A DNA stretch of 64,000 nt, taken from positions 1-64,000 of the IMG/VR virus record IMGVR_UViG_3300049259_000288. One strand, written 5' to 3'. Source of the stretch: a virus. Below the pieces are notes generated by a model that saw only the letters and a program-made list of their open reading frames with translations, did no database searches and was not told the origin of the DNA. The translations under genes were made by a program, and so were the position numbers. Shown here piece after piece: positions 7,212 to 15,351 of the stretch; the first letter of the stretch is position 1, and each line of letters begins with the position of its first letter.

Positions 7212-7797
7212 CGCCAAGGCCATCACGCCCGAGGCGCTCGCCGAGATCGTCGAGGCGACCGGGAAGGCGAAGAAGCGGCTGATCGTCGTCGCCGCTGATC
7301 CGGCGGCGGCGCAGGCGTGGGCCAAGTACCGCGGCGTGAAGCGCCAGTGGTACTTCGCCGAGGACGACAGTCTGCTCTACGGCATCGAGGACCGCCCCGA
7401 CAGCGTCGACGTCGTGCTCGTGAAGGGCTACGCGTCGCACAGGCGGTGGACGCGGTTGAAGCGCCGCCTCGCCCTCGTCGGTGCCGCTGGCGTCAACATC
7501 CACATCGACGAGCTGCCGCCCGAGGCCACACCGCCCGGGCCGACCGTGGGCGGCGCGTACGTCGCTCATCGCGAGGTCGCCCAGCTGCGACCCGACAAGG
7601 ACCAGGGCGACACGTTCATCATCAGGTCGACGACAGACGAGGTCGTTCTCACCCGGCCGCAGGCGGAGATGCTGACCGAGCTGTTGACCGCGTACGTCGA
7701 GGGTGAACATGTCGCTGACGAGTCCCTCGCGCGCTTCGACGAGATCGTGGCCAGGGTGCGCGAGACCGGAGACATCTATGGGAGGCAACGTGGCTGA
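7204..7797 (+). CDS. Hypothetical protein, 197 aa, sharing a C-terminal motif with its neighbour
   Basis: GTG start overlaps the end of the upstream gene. The N-terminal half has an alpha/beta pattern (RLIVVAADPAAAQAWAK; VDVVLVKGYASHRRWTRLKR) that resembles small nucleotide-binding-like folds but has no P-loop. The C-terminus ends ARVRETGDIYGRQRG, parallel to the neighbour's ILESGDLYGRVGA, so the two proteins may bind a common partner or share an ancestral exchange. No family recognised. Confidence 0.78.
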   Translation: MPDAKAITPEALAEIVEATGKAKKRLIVVAADPAAAQAWAKYRGVKRQWYFAEDDSLLYGIEDRPDSVDVVLVKGYASHRRWTRLKRRLALVGAAGVNIHIDELPPEATPPGPTVGGAYVAHREVAQLRPDKDQGDTFIIRSTTDEVVLTRPQAEMLTELLTAYVEGEHVADESLARFDEIVARVRETGDIYGRQRG

Positions 7798-8200
7798 GGG
7801 CATCGTCCCCGACGACTGGTGCATGGTCGAGTTCGACTACCGGAGCGACGGTGGTCCGCAGCTGGTGGGCCCGTTCCCGACGAAGGACGTCGCCGACCTC
7901 TGGCTGCAGTCGCTGCCGCCTATGGACTACGAGGCGAACATGGCGCCGTTCGAGCACCCAACCTGGCCTGAGTCGATGGTCATGGGCATTGCGCCGAGTC
8001 ACTCCGAGGTGATGAACGCGATCAACAAGGTCGCCTACCACTACGGGGGCGTGACCTACAGGATCATCGGCACGCACGACATCATCGAGCGCATCGAGGT
8101 GCGCGACTACGCCTTCGAGGGCGCCACCGGCGCGCGCCGGTTCGTCGAGTGGGCCAAGCGCCTTCCCTTCGACCCCAAGGCGGTGCCCGTTGCCGAGTGA
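7790..8200 (+). CDS. Hypothetical protein, 136 aa
   Basis: GTG start at 7790 overlaps the upstream stop and follows GGGAGGC. The product begins VAEGIVPDDWCMVEFDYRS and contains WPESMVMGIAPSHSEVMNAI. It looks like a compact alpha/beta protein; no motif allows a functional call. Confidence 0.72.
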   Translation: MAEGIVPDDWCMVEFDYRSDGGPQLVGPFPTKDVADLWLQSLPPMDYEANMAPFEHPTWPESMVMGIAPSHSEVMNAINKVAYHYGGVTYRIIGTHDIIERIEVRDYAFEGATGARRFVEWAKRLPFDPKAVPVAE

Positions 8201-8498
8201 CGGCTCCTTCTCCATCGGCAGCACCGTCTGGCCGGGCGCGTCGAAGCTGATCGAGGAGATCGGCGAGCTCGGTCAGGTCCTCGGCAAGCTCATCGCCACC
8301 CACGGCGAGACCGCCCACTGGGACGGCACCGACCTCCGCGTGCGCCTGATCGAGGAGATGGGCGACGTCCAGGGCGCGCTCGACTTCATGGCGCAGATGA
8401 ACTTCAAGCCGTTCGAGCGCGTGGCGATGTCGACGCGCGCCGAGTGGAAGCGCCGGCAGTTCTTCGAGTGGCAGGACGAACAAGGGAGCGACACATGA
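8190..8498 (+). CDS. MazG-like nucleotide pyrophosphohydrolase
   Basis: 102 aa. Helical, with KLIEEIGELGQVLGKLI and LRVRLIEEMGDVQGALDFM, giving the EExxE ... ExxD metal-binding pattern of the all-alpha NTP pyrophosphohydrolase (MazG) superfamily. Family members hydrolyse nucleoside triphosphates to the monophosphate and pyrophosphate; phage MazG proteins may clean up unusual nucleotides or act on alarmones. Starts at a TTG (8190) after AAGGCGG, an uncommon start, since no ATG or GTG lies in frame before the first motif. Confidence 0.85.
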   Translation: MPSDGSFSIGSTVWPGASKLIEEIGELGQVLGKLIATHGETAHWDGTDLRVRLIEEMGDVQGALDFMAQMNFKPFERVAMSTRAEWKRRQFFEWQDEQGSDT

Positions 8499-8761
8499 AC
8501 TTCGACACCGAGGGCAAGACCGTCATCGACATCGACCCGCAGCCATCGCTGTCGCCGGTGTGCATCGCACCGCGCACGCGCAACGATCCGACGCCGTGCG
8601 AGACGCCGTTCGTGCGCCGGATCGGGCTGAACTGGCAGAGCGGTCGATGGCAGTGGTCGTGGATGCGCGATTGCAAGCACAAGGGCATCAACGATGACAC
8701 CGTCCGCATCGAGTACCAGGAGCCGGAGGTCGTCAACGAGCCGGAGGTTGCCGATGTCTGA
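8495..8761 (+). CDS. Hypothetical protein, 88 aa
   Basis: ATG overlaps the MazG stop and follows GGGAGCG. Begins MNFDTEGKTVIDIDPQPSLS; two cysteine-containing loops and a Trp-rich segment (NWQSGRWQWSWMRDCKHKG). No recognised family. Confidence 0.72.
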   Translation: MNFDTEGKTVIDIDPQPSLSPVCIAPRTRNDPTPCETPFVRRIGLNWQSGRWQWSWMRDCKHKGINDDTVRIEYQEPEVVNEPEVADV

Positions 8762-8900
8762 GTGCACGCACCCCGAGGAGAAGCTGCAGCCAGCGATGTT
8801 GGCGCGCGACGCGCGCTACTGCCCGGGCTGTCAGTCGCTGATCTTTGACGACGGGACCGTCGAGCGCGTGCAGATCACCGGCATCAGGACGTACAAGTGA
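8754..8900 (+). CDS. Small zinc-ribbon-like protein, 48 aa
   Basis: ATG overlaps the upstream stop and follows GGAGGTTG. The sequence has CTH near the start and YCPGCQSLI in the middle, consistent with one knuckle of a zinc ribbon (C-x2-H / C-x2-C). Short single-ribbon proteins are frequent in this phage. Function unknown. Confidence 0.7.
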   Translation: MSECTHPEEKLQPAMLARDARYCPGCQSLIFDDGTVERVQITGIRTYK

Positions 8901-9181
8901 TGGCCGAGTATGACCTTCGCGTCGGCGGGAGCAGCACCGGGCGCGTGCTCATGCGCCGGTCGGACGCCGACGCAGCGTGGAGCGACATCGCCACGTTCAC
9001 GTCGTACAACGACGCCGACTGGGTGCTGCGGCAGCTGCGGAAGGCCGAGGCCACCGACGCCGCCATGGACGCGGTCCTCGATGCGCTGCAGGACGTGATC
9101 GCCGAGTGGGACGCCCGTGGTGACGGCGGCTGCACGAAGGAGGTGCAGGATGCGCTCCGGGAAGCGGTCATCGCGCTCTAG
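8900..9181 (+). CDS. Hypothetical protein, 93 aa
   Basis: Start within TGATGGCC; the adjacent GTG at 8897 is an alternative. Beta hairpin at the N-terminus (EYDLRVGGSSTGRVLM), then a long amphipathic helix (WVLRQLRKAEATDAAMDAV) and LQDVIAEWDARGDGGCTKE. No family recognised. Confidence 0.68.
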   Translation: MAEYDLRVGGSSTGRVLMRRSDADAAWSDIATFTSYNDADWVLRQLRKAEATDAAMDAVLDALQDVIAEWDARGDGGCTKEVQDALREAVIAL

Positions 9182-9572
9182 CCGTCCGCACCTGTTCTTC
9201 TACCGCGTGCGCAACTACTGGTACGGGCGGAAGAAGCGGTGCGACTACTGCGGGCGCCGGAAGCACTGGAACGACGCGTGGCACTCGTACCCGTCGGGTG
9301 ATCGCGTCTGGCACAGCGAGTGCATGGCCTACACCACCTGGCGCGGCAAGGCCCTCGAGCGCATCAAGGTGCTCGACCTCATCTGCGAGGTCTGGGGGAT
9401 CACCATGAGAGACGTCACCGAGCTGGCCAGCGGGCGCGCCGCCCAGGGCCCGGCGGACGGCCCCGAGACCCCCAGCAGCGCCACCTCCGACGCCTGGAAC
9501 ATGGCCTGGCGCGTCATGTACGACCTCGACAACCATCGGAAGGCAGGACACGAGGTCGTGCGCGGTGCCTGA
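9150..9572 (+). CDS. Protein with a zinc-binding N-terminal domain, 140 aa
   Basis: ATG preceded by AAGGAGGTGCAGG, a near-perfect ribosome site. An Arg/Ser-rich start leads into RVRNYWYGRKKRCDYCGR and VWHSECMAY, a C-x2-C...H-x3-C zinc site. The remainder is helical (ALERIKVLDLICEVWGITM). A nucleic-acid-binding role is plausible from the basic N-terminus and zinc site. Confidence 0.72.
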   Translation: MRSGKRSSRSSRPHLFFYRVRNYWYGRKKRCDYCGRRKHWNDAWHSYPSGDRVWHSECMAYTTWRGKALERIKVLDLICEVWGITMRDVTELASGRAAQGPADGPETPSSATSDAWNMAWRVMYDLDNHRKAGHEVVRGA

Positions 9573-9738
9573 GACCGACGACGGCCCCCGACTCGTCGGC
9601 GAGATCGGGGGCGGTCGGATCGTCCATCCCCTCCGCGTCGTCACCTTCGAGCACGTCCTCGAGCTCTGGTGGGGCTTCGCCGGCGGCGAGAAGCCCGTCG
9701 CCAAGCCCGAGACGTGGTGGAGTGTCCAGGGTGGATGA
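9565..9738 (+). CDS. Small hypothetical protein, 57 aa
   Basis: GTG start overlaps the upstream stop. Begins VPETDDGPRLVGEIGGGRIV and ends KPETWWSVQGG; contains LELWWGFAGG. The coding frame is defined by overlaps at both ends. No motif recognised. Confidence 0.62.
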   Translation: MPETDDGPRLVGEIGGGRIVHPLRVVTFEHVLELWWGFAGGEKPVAKPETWWSVQGG

Positions 9739-9982
9739 CGACCACGAGACCGAGGTGCTCGCCGTCGAGGCGGGCTGCACCCTCTGTCACGGGGCCGAAT
9801 CGGCGTGGGTGGCGTCCAACGCCATGGCCGTCGCCGCCCAGCACGCGCGGCGCTACGGCCACCCGACGTGGGTGCGCCAGACCATCGAAGTGCACTACGG
9901 CGCGTCCCCGCCGAAGCAGAAGGAGCACCTCCCGGGCTTCGAGCCCGTCCCGGCCGCCGGGACAGCATCCGTCACACCCTGA
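9731..9982 (+). CDS. Small protein with a C2H2-like motif, 83 aa
   Basis: GTG start inside the upstream stop region (GGTGGATGA). Residues about 16-45 include CTLCHGAESAW and HARRYGH, a possible C-x2-C...H-x5-H zinc site. It closes the run of small genes before the packaging genes. Confidence 0.68.
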   Translation: MDDDHETEVLAVEAGCTLCHGAESAWVASNAMAVAAQHARRYGHPTWVRQTIEVHYGASPPKQKEHLPGFEPVPAAGTASVTP

Positions 9983-10025
9983 GTGATCGCCCCTACGCTG
10001 GCCGGATGCTCAGCCGGAACGCCGC

Positions 10026-10712
10026 GTGACCTACGTCGAGGAGGACGAGGAGGCTGGCCAGCCCAGCGAGCGCCGGTCCGACCTCTCGGTGGTGCTGCCG
10101 TCGGGGTCCTCGCAGCCGGTGATGACCTTCTCCGAGCGCGACCACCTCGAGATGCTCGTGGCGATGTACCACGAGCACAACCAGCTGACGAACATCGCCG
10201 ACCTCGCTGAGCTCGACCGGCTCCTGCTGCTCGAGCTCCTGGTCCACCGCCTCGGGATCTGGCTCGGCAAGGGCCGGGACTACCAGGGCGAGGAGGTCAA
10301 CGACGCCAAGCTCCGGGCCCAGCTCGACAGCCACTCCACCGAGATCCGGCTGATCAAGAAGACCCTGGGCCTCGACCGGCCGGCCCGGGAGCGCGCCAAG
10401 GGCGAGGGCTCGGTGGCGCACTACTGGGAGCAGTTGCGGGTGCGTGCCCTGGCGTTCGGCGTGAACCGGGACATGCAGGCGGCCAAGTCGATCGAGCTCG
10501 CCATGCAGCTGATCTCGCTCATCCAGGTGCACGACAACTGCGGGTCCGAGAAGGAGCGGGAGGATCTCCACTGCACCATGAAGGAGAACATCCAGTGGAT
10601 CAGGGACGTCTACATCCCCGAGTTCATGGCGATCGACGAGAAGTTCCGGAGCGTCGGCCACGACCCAGAGCATCCCGAGATGGCGCAGAAATATTGGATC
10701 CGTTCGCAATGA
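10026..10712 (+). CDS. Hypothetical protein upstream of the terminase, possible small-terminase partner
   Basis: 228 aa, GTG start. Almost entirely helical, with a Leu-rich segment (LAELDRLLLLELLVHRLGIW) followed by coiled-coil-like helices. Its place two genes before the large terminase, its size and its helical make-up fit a small terminase subunit or packaging factor, but no helix-turn-helix is obvious here, and the next gene is the better candidate for DNA recognition. Confidence 0.6.
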   Translation: MTYVEEDEEAGQPSERRSDLSVVLPSGSSQPVMTFSERDHLEMLVAMYHEHNQLTNIADLAELDRLLLLELLVHRLGIWLGKGRDYQGEEVNDAKLRAQLDSHSTEIRLIKKTLGLDRPARERAKGEGSVAHYWEQLRVRALAFGVNRDMQAAKSIELAMQLISLIQVHDNCGSEKEREDLHCTMKENIQWIRDVYIPEFMAIDEKFRSVGHDPEHPEMAQKYWIRSQ

Positions 10713-10719
10713 GCGCGCG

Positions 10720-11301
10720 ATGACCGACGTCGCCATGCCCGTCACCACCCGCCGCCCCCAGGACCGCCCGCGCTCCTGGCCCGACCGGCTGGCCCAGATC
10801 CGCTCCGAGTACCCCTCGACGATGGACGACCGGGCCACCGTCCGAGAGGCGCTGGCGGACTACGACCTCGTGGGCCGGATCATGCGCGACATCCTGCGCA
10901 TCGGCTGGGAAGCCCCCACCCGCGGCCAGCGGGCCCCGCTCGAGTGGAACGACGGCAGCGCCCGGCTCCGGGCCCTCGAGTCCCAGCGGACCGGCCAGGC
11001 CACCACCAAGCCCTTCGCCGAGGCGTTCCGTGAGCTCGCCGCCGGCATCACCCTCGACGCCCTCGCCGACGCTCTCGCGATGAGTCGCTCCCAGGTCCAT
11101 CGCCTGCTGCGCGATGAGATCCCAGCCACGCCGCCGGAGATCGTGAAGGTGGCCGTCTACTTCGACAAGCCGCCGACCTACTTCCACGAGTACCGGCTGC
11201 ACCTGATCTGCGCGTCGATCGCCGAACAGCTCAGCGCCGTGCCCGAGCGGTCGATCGACGTCGCCGTGCGCCTCGGCGTCCACCCTGTCAGCGACGACTG
11301 A
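10720..11301 (+). CDS. Helix-turn-helix protein, candidate small terminase subunit
   Basis: 193 aa, directly upstream of the large terminase (31-base gap). Residues about 110-132 (ITLDALADALAMSRSQVHRL) read as a helix-turn-helix with the second helix in SRSQVHRLL. The N-terminus is basic and Pro-rich. Small terminase subunits bind the packaging site with a helix-turn-helix and oligomerise; the location supports that role, but an ordinary regulator is possible. Confidence 0.65.
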   Translation: MTDVAMPVTTRRPQDRPRSWPDRLAQIRSEYPSTMDDRATVREALADYDLVGRIMRDILRIGWEAPTRGQRAPLEWNDGSARLRALESQRTGQATTKPFAEAFRELAAGITLDALADALAMSRSQVHRLLRDEIPATPPEIVKVAVYFDKPPTYFHEYRLHLICASIAEQLSAVPERSIDVAVRLGVHPVSDD

Positions 11302-11332
11302 CCGCCCGCCCAGCGCGGGACAGTAGGTAGCG

Positions 11333-13159
11333 ATGGCCGTACTCGAAGCCGACATCGAACTCGAAGAAGCGGCCGCCCCACGGTTCTACGAGCCGCTGGA
11401 GGACGACGAGGCGTGTCTCTACGCCATCATGACCGACGAGTCGGGCATCGACCCGGCCGAGTTCCTCTGGACCGACGAGCGCAACCCCGACGGCTGCTGG
11501 CGCGCCTGGCCGTTCCAGTGGATGTGGTGGCGCCATCGCGCCATGAAGCAGATCGACCAGGCCGGCCGGTCGATCGGCAAGACCGAGTCGATCATCGCCA
11601 GGTGCTGCGTCTTCCCCTTCATCCACCCGCGCCAGGAGATGGTGCTCACCGCGCCCCAGGGGATCCACCTCGACGCCCTGACCGAGCGCATCGAGGCCAC
11701 CTTCAACAACGTCCGGATCCTTGACGAGATGACCCTCGGCGGCCGCGGCGGCGTGAAGCACCGCCCGTTCCTGATCTCGTTCATCAACGGCGCCCACATC
11801 ATGGGCCGCATCCCCCAGCTGTCCGGCGCCGGCGTGAAGGGCACGCACCCCGTCTGGCTCGAGCAGGACGAGGCCCAGGACTACCCCGAGAAGGGCTGGA
11901 AGGAGATCATCGAGACCCTCGACCGTCGCGTCGAGGGCGCCGAGTGGCGGGTGCACGGCGTGCCCCGCGGCATCCCCGACAAGTTCCAGGAGTACATCAA
12001 CAGCGACGACTGGGCGCACAACCGCTACACCGCCGTGCACAAGCCCTCGTGGTCCGACGAGGAGCGCCAGCAGAAGATCGCCGAGTACGGCACCAGCGAG
12101 GACGACCCGGAGTACCGGCGCAACGTCTACGGCGAGCTCGGCGACTCCACCAACCGCATCTTCGTGCTCGAGCGGTTCATGCGCTGCACGGACTCCGTCG
12201 AGGCGAGCGCTTACAACAACGAGGAGTACTTCCTCCGCAAGATCAGCGCCGAGAACGTCGAGCGCCTGGCGCGCGACGCCGGCGAGCTCGTAGAGGGCGC
12301 CACCGACGAGCACACGGCGGCGATGATGACGCTGCTCGACTTCCCCGTGGCGCACACCAGCAACTACCAGACCTTCTGGTGCGGCATGGACGTCGGCCTC
12401 ACCTCGGACCCGTCGGAGATCCTCGTCTTCGCCGAGTACCGGCCCAGCACGAAGGAGCTCAAGCTCGACGCCGCTGAGTTCCGCGCCGTGCCCAAGGACG
12501 GGGTGACGCGCCTCAAGCTCCTGACGCGGATCCAGCTCCAGCGCATCCCGGACCCGCTCCAGGAAGAAGTGATCATGGCGGTGGTCGACTTCTACAAGCC
12601 CAAGGCGTTCAGCCTCGACAAGACCGGCATCGGCGCCAACCTGCTGCAGGGTCTGCAGTCGCGCGCGCTCAAGTCGCGGTTCCAGGTGATCCCCGACGCC
12701 GAGAAGATCGACCAGGAGCGTGTCGACGACGCGCGCAAGACGCTCACGGCCATCAAGGGCTACGGCTACTCCGAGAAGATCGTCGTCGAGATCAACGAGG
12801 CCGAGGCCGAGCGTCTCCCGCCAGGCCTTTCCCTGCAGGAGATCGCCGAAAAGGCAGGCATCAAGCGCAACGTCAAGGAGTACGCCACCGACAAGCTGCG
12901 CGAGCTCGTCGACACCCAGCGCCTGCTGCTGCCGTGGGACAAGGACCTGATCAACCAGTGGAACGGCCAGACCTGGCAGTTCAGCAACGCCGGCACCGAC
13001 GCCTATGGCAACCGCGCGAAGTCCTACAGCCAGGGGATCTTCCACACGCTTGACGCCGGTCGCATGGCCGCCCTCGGCTACTTTCAGGCACCGATCGAAG
13101 CGATGCTGCTCGCTCCGCCGGAGCGCCGGCGTCCCGTCCTCGCCCAGTTCCTCAGCTAG
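11333..13159 (+). CDS. terL: Terminase large subunit
   Basis: 608 aa. The ATPase domain has the phage-type Walker A AGRSIGKT (about 77-84) and Walker B WLEQDEAQDY (about 175-184). The nuclease domain begins at GMDVGLTSDPSEI (about 350), with further acidic positions in DKTGIG and near the C-terminus (HTLDAGRMAALG), fitting the RNase H-like fold. The protein cuts and pumps phage DNA into procapsids. It is followed by an AGGAGG site for the next gene. Confidence 0.93.
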   Translation: MAVLEADIELEEAAAPRFYEPLEDDEACLYAIMTDESGIDPAEFLWTDERNPDGCWRAWPFQWMWWRHRAMKQIDQAGRSIGKTESIIARCCVFPFIHPRQEMVLTAPQGIHLDALTERIEATFNNVRILDEMTLGGRGGVKHRPFLISFINGAHIMGRIPQLSGAGVKGTHPVWLEQDEAQDYPEKGWKEIIETLDRRVEGAEWRVHGVPRGIPDKFQEYINSDDWAHNRYTAVHKPSWSDEERQQKIAEYGTSEDDPEYRRNVYGELGDSTNRIFVLERFMRCTDSVEASAYNNEEYFLRKISAENVERLARDAGELVEGATDEHTAAMMTLLDFPVAHTSNYQTFWCGMDVGLTSDPSEILVFAEYRPSTKELKLDAAEFRAVPKDGVTRLKLLTRIQLQRIPDPLQEEVIMAVVDFYKPKAFSLDKTGIGANLLQGLQSRALKSRFQVIPDAEKIDQERVDDARKTLTAIKGYGYSEKIVVEINEAEAERLPPGLSLQEIAEKAGIKRNVKEYATDKLRELVDTQRLLLPWDKDLINQWNGQTWQFSNAGTDAYGNRAKSYSQGIFHTLDAGRMAALGYFQAPIEAMLLAPPERRRPVLAQFLS

Positions 13160-13166
13160 GAGGCCC

Positions 13167-13469
13167 ATGACCACCGACCACATCTACGCCCCGTTCACCG
13201 CGGAGCAGGTCACCACGCTGAACCACTACCAGCACAGCGGCCACTTCCATCCGTTCACCTGCGGGCGCTGCCGCGACAAGCTCGGCACCGGCGCGTGGCC
13301 GCACCAGCCATACCAGGGACCGCACGACGACCGCCTGCTCGTGGCCACGCTCAACGGCTGGATCTGCCCGACATGCGATTACACCCAAGACTGGGCGCAC
13401 GCCTTCATGGCGGCCGCCGACGCTCCGTGGATGCAGCCGGGCTACGCGGGACCGCTCGGTGTCCGCTGA
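13167..13469 (+). CDS. Conserved small zinc-ribbon protein, 100 aa
   Basis: ATG after TAGGAGGCCC. Contains FTCGRCRDKLG and WICPTCDYTQDWAHAFM, two CxxC knuckles of a zinc ribbon. The start HIYAPFTAEQVTTLN and the WICPTCDY..DWAH segment match a small protein I recognise from many actinobacteriophages, with no assigned function. Confidence 0.82.
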   Translation: MTTDHIYAPFTAEQVTTLNHYQHSGHFHPFTCGRCRDKLGTGAWPHQPYQGPHDDRLLVATLNGWICPTCDYTQDWAHAFMAAADAPWMQPGYAGPLGVR

Positions 13470-13779
13470 GAGCGACATCGCACTCGCGCAGTCGGGCACC
13501 TGGTGGGACGTGCGGAACTGGCCGCGGTACCGCAGCGACCCCTTCCCGCACGAGACCGTGACCGAGAGCGGGCTCAAGATGCTCCTCGACCTCGCGCGGG
13601 ACGGCGATGATCTCTGCGATATCACCACCCAGATGCGCCACTACGACCTGCGGAAAGGCTCGGAGGTGCGCGACGCCGTGTGCATGATGCCCAAGGGCCA
13701 CGACACACCGCACCTTCCCCAGGACGTGGCCACCCTCGACGGTGTCGGTCGCATGATCGTGCGAAGCGTGAGTTCCTGA
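13459..13779 (+). CDS. Hypothetical protein, 106 aa
   Basis: GTG start overlaps the upstream gene. Begins VSAESDIALAQSGTWWDVRN; a central helical segment (ESGLKMLLDLARDGDDL) and a Met/His-rich C-terminus. No family recognised. Confidence 0.7.
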   Translation: MSAESDIALAQSGTWWDVRNWPRYRSDPFPHETVTESGLKMLLDLARDGDDLCDITTQMRHYDLRKGSEVRDAVCMMPKGHDTPHLPQDVATLDGVGRMIVRSVSS

Positions 13780-14054
13780 TGGTCGCTCCGCGCGCTGAGA
13801 CGATCTTCGACTGGAACCGCCACGTTGTGGTCGGCGTCGTGCTGCGGTGTCCCGAGTGCTCGGGCGTCCTCGCGAACCCGCTGCGCGTCGAGACGATCGC
13901 CGACTACGTGGGCGTCGGGGGCATCGCGGTCCCCGAGCTCGTGCGCAACGCCGGCGCGCTCGGCTTCATCCTGCGGTGCGACGTGTGCGGCTTCCGTGTC
14001 GAGATGCACGGCGACCGGCTGCCCACCGTCGCGATGCTCAAGGACTTCCGCTGA
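13779..14054 (+). CDS. Zinc-ribbon protein, 91 aa
   Basis: ATG in TGATGG overlapping the upstream stop. Two knuckles, RCPECSGVLANP and RCDVCGFRVEM, with about 40 residues between them, form a probable zinc ribbon. Function unknown; possibly nucleic-acid binding. Confidence 0.75.
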   Translation: MVAPRAETIFDWNRHVVVGVVLRCPECSGVLANPLRVETIADYVGVGGIAVPELVRNAGALGFILRCDVCGFRVEMHGDRLPTVAMLKDFR

Positions 14055-14326
14055 TGGTCCGCGTCGAGACCGTTGGCTCGGTGTGGCTGATCGACGAGAC
14101 CGAGGGTCGCTACTGCCGCTTCCCGCTCGAGGAGAAGCCGCGCGAGCGGGCCGAGTGGGGCGACGAGCGCGCCGGTGACCTGCAGGACCTCGTATGGCAC
14201 GACTTCGCCGGTCAGTGGCGCATCGACGACTACACCGGCCGGCTCTTCATCGAGACGCGTTGGAGCGAGGACGAGGGCTGGTGGGTGGTCACGGCCCCCC
14301 GTGCCCGCGTGGTCAGCGAGACGTGA
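14054..14326 (+). CDS. Small beta-rich hypothetical protein, 90 aa
   Basis: ATG in CTGATGG overlapping the upstream stop. Alternating Trp/aromatic strands (VETVGSVWLIDETEGRYC; QWRIDDYTGRLFIETRW; GWWVVTAPRARVV) suggest a small beta barrel or sandwich. It ends in the start codon of the sigma-factor gene. No family recognised. Confidence 0.72.
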   Translation: MVRVETVGSVWLIDETEGRYCRFPLEEKPRERAEWGDERAGDLQDLVWHDFAGQWRIDDYTGRLFIETRWSEDEGWWVVTAPRARVVSET

Positions 14327-15045
14327 GCGAGGACCTCTGGGCGCAGCGCGACGACCCGCGCGTGCGCGAGCGGCTGATCCTGCAGTACCAGCCGCTCGTC
14401 GAGCGTGTCGCCGGCGGCATGTCGACCGGCCTGCCGGCGAGCGTCGATCGAGCCGACCTCGTCGCCGACGGCATCTTCGGTCTGATCGAGGCGGTCGAGT
14501 CCTTCGATCCCTCCGTCGGCGCGCAGTTCGAGTCCTTCGCGATGCGTCGCATCCGTGGCGCCATCCTGGATGCGCTGCGCTCGATCGACTGGGCTCCCCG
14601 GACGATCAGGATGAACGCGCGCCAGCTCGAGCGCGTGCGCAGCGACCTGCAGGCCGAGCTCAATCGCACGCCGACCGAGGCCGAGATCGGCGCCGAGATG
14701 GGCATGAGCGAGGAGTCCGTGGCGCGCCTGATGGGCGAGGTCAACGTGGCTCAGGTGGGTCGCTTCGACGCCGAACTCGAGCAGTGGCACGGCTACGTGT
14801 CCCGCAGCGACAACCCCGGCGCTCCGGAGTTCCGGCTGTTCGACCCCGAGCGCCTGGCCGACCTGCTGGCCGACGCCATCGTCGAGCTCACGGGCCGGGA
14901 GCGCGTGGTCTTCACGCTGTACTACGTGGAGGAGGTCACCTTCAAGGAGATCGGCGAGCTCCTCGGCGTGTCGAAGGTGCGCGTCAGCCAGCTGCGCGAC
15001 GACGCCATGCTGCGCGTCAAGGAACACCTGGCGAAGGCGTCATGA
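14323..15045 (+). CDS. Sigma-70 family factor of the FliA/WhiG type
   Basis: 240 aa, GTG start overlapping the upstream stop. Region 2 spans about 18-96 (ILQYQPLVERVAGGM, DLVADGIFGLIEAV, FESFAMRRIRGAILDALR), the last two blocks being the core-binding and -10 recognition segments. Region 3 is at about 100-140 (TEAEIGAEMGMSEESVARL) and region 4 at about 180-235 (LTGRERVVFTLYY, FKEIGELLGVSKVRVSQL), containing the -35 helix-turn-helix. There is no long region 1, as in FliA/WhiG-type factors. These recognise TAAA-N15-GCCGATAA-like promoters in bacteria. Six TGAA-N16-GCCGAT sites in this window, mostly before late operons, are the likely targets. Confidence 0.93.
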   Translation: MSEDLWAQRDDPRVRERLILQYQPLVERVAGGMSTGLPASVDRADLVADGIFGLIEAVESFDPSVGAQFESFAMRRIRGAILDALRSIDWAPRTIRMNARQLERVRSDLQAELNRTPTEAEIGAEMGMSEESVARLMGEVNVAQVGRFDAELEQWHGYVSRSDNPGAPEFRLFDPERLADLLADAIVELTGRERVVFTLYYVEEVTFKEIGELLGVSKVRVSQLRDDAMLRVKEHLAKAS

Positions 15046-15170
15046 ACACGATCGAGAAGGCCATCTACACCGCCGACCGCGTGCTCACCGACAGGTTCCG
15101 CATCTGGTGGCGGCGGCGCCACGGCATCTACACCATCGGTCGATGGAAGTACCCGTGGCGATCCTCGTGA
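15042..15170 (+). CDS. Small basic protein, 42 aa
   Basis: ATG overlaps the sigma-factor stop (CATGAAC). Sequence MNTIEKAIYTADRVLTDRFR followed by a Trp/Arg-rich tail (WWRRRHGIYTIG). No motif; coupling and coding composition support it as a gene. Confidence 0.6.
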   Translation: MNTIEKAIYTADRVLTDRFRIWWRRRHGIYTIGRWKYPWRSS

Positions 15171-15186
15171 CGATCGCATAGACGCC

Positions 15187-15262
15187 TGGCTCGGGGAGCA
15201 CGGTTCGAACGTGCATCGTCCTGATCCAAAGTCAGGCGTCTTTCCGCTTAGACCACCCCCGA
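15187..15262 (-). tRNA. tRNA-Gln(TTG)
   Basis: 76 nt with encoded CCA. Acceptor TCGGGGG/TCCCCGA; anticodon stem CCTGA/TCAGG around loop CTTTGGA; T arm GCACG-TTCGAAC-CGTGC. Reads CAA (and CAG by wobble). It is isolated, 0.6 kb beyond the endonuclease genes that end the main tRNA array. Confidence 0.9.
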
Positions 15263-15277
15263 ACGAAGAACCAGCAA

Positions 15278-15299
15278 GGGGGTCCCTTTCGGGACCCCC
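15278..15299. terminator. Perfect hairpin between the sigma operon and the endonuclease genes
   Basis: GGGGGTCCC-TTTC-GGGACCCCC is a nine-base-pair stem with a four-base loop at the junction of two converging transcription units. There is no strong U run on either side, so termination is inferred from position and stability. Confidence 0.65.
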
Positions 15300-15351
15300 A
15301 GGCCGGGATAGAGCACCGCCTCGCGGCGGGGGCTTCGTAGCGCAGGTGATC

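Noticed and set aside
9960-10010. GTCACA-N17-TACGCT before the terminase genes
   Set aside because: Both boxes are weak (about half the consensus) and the spacing may be coincidence; not reported as a promoter.
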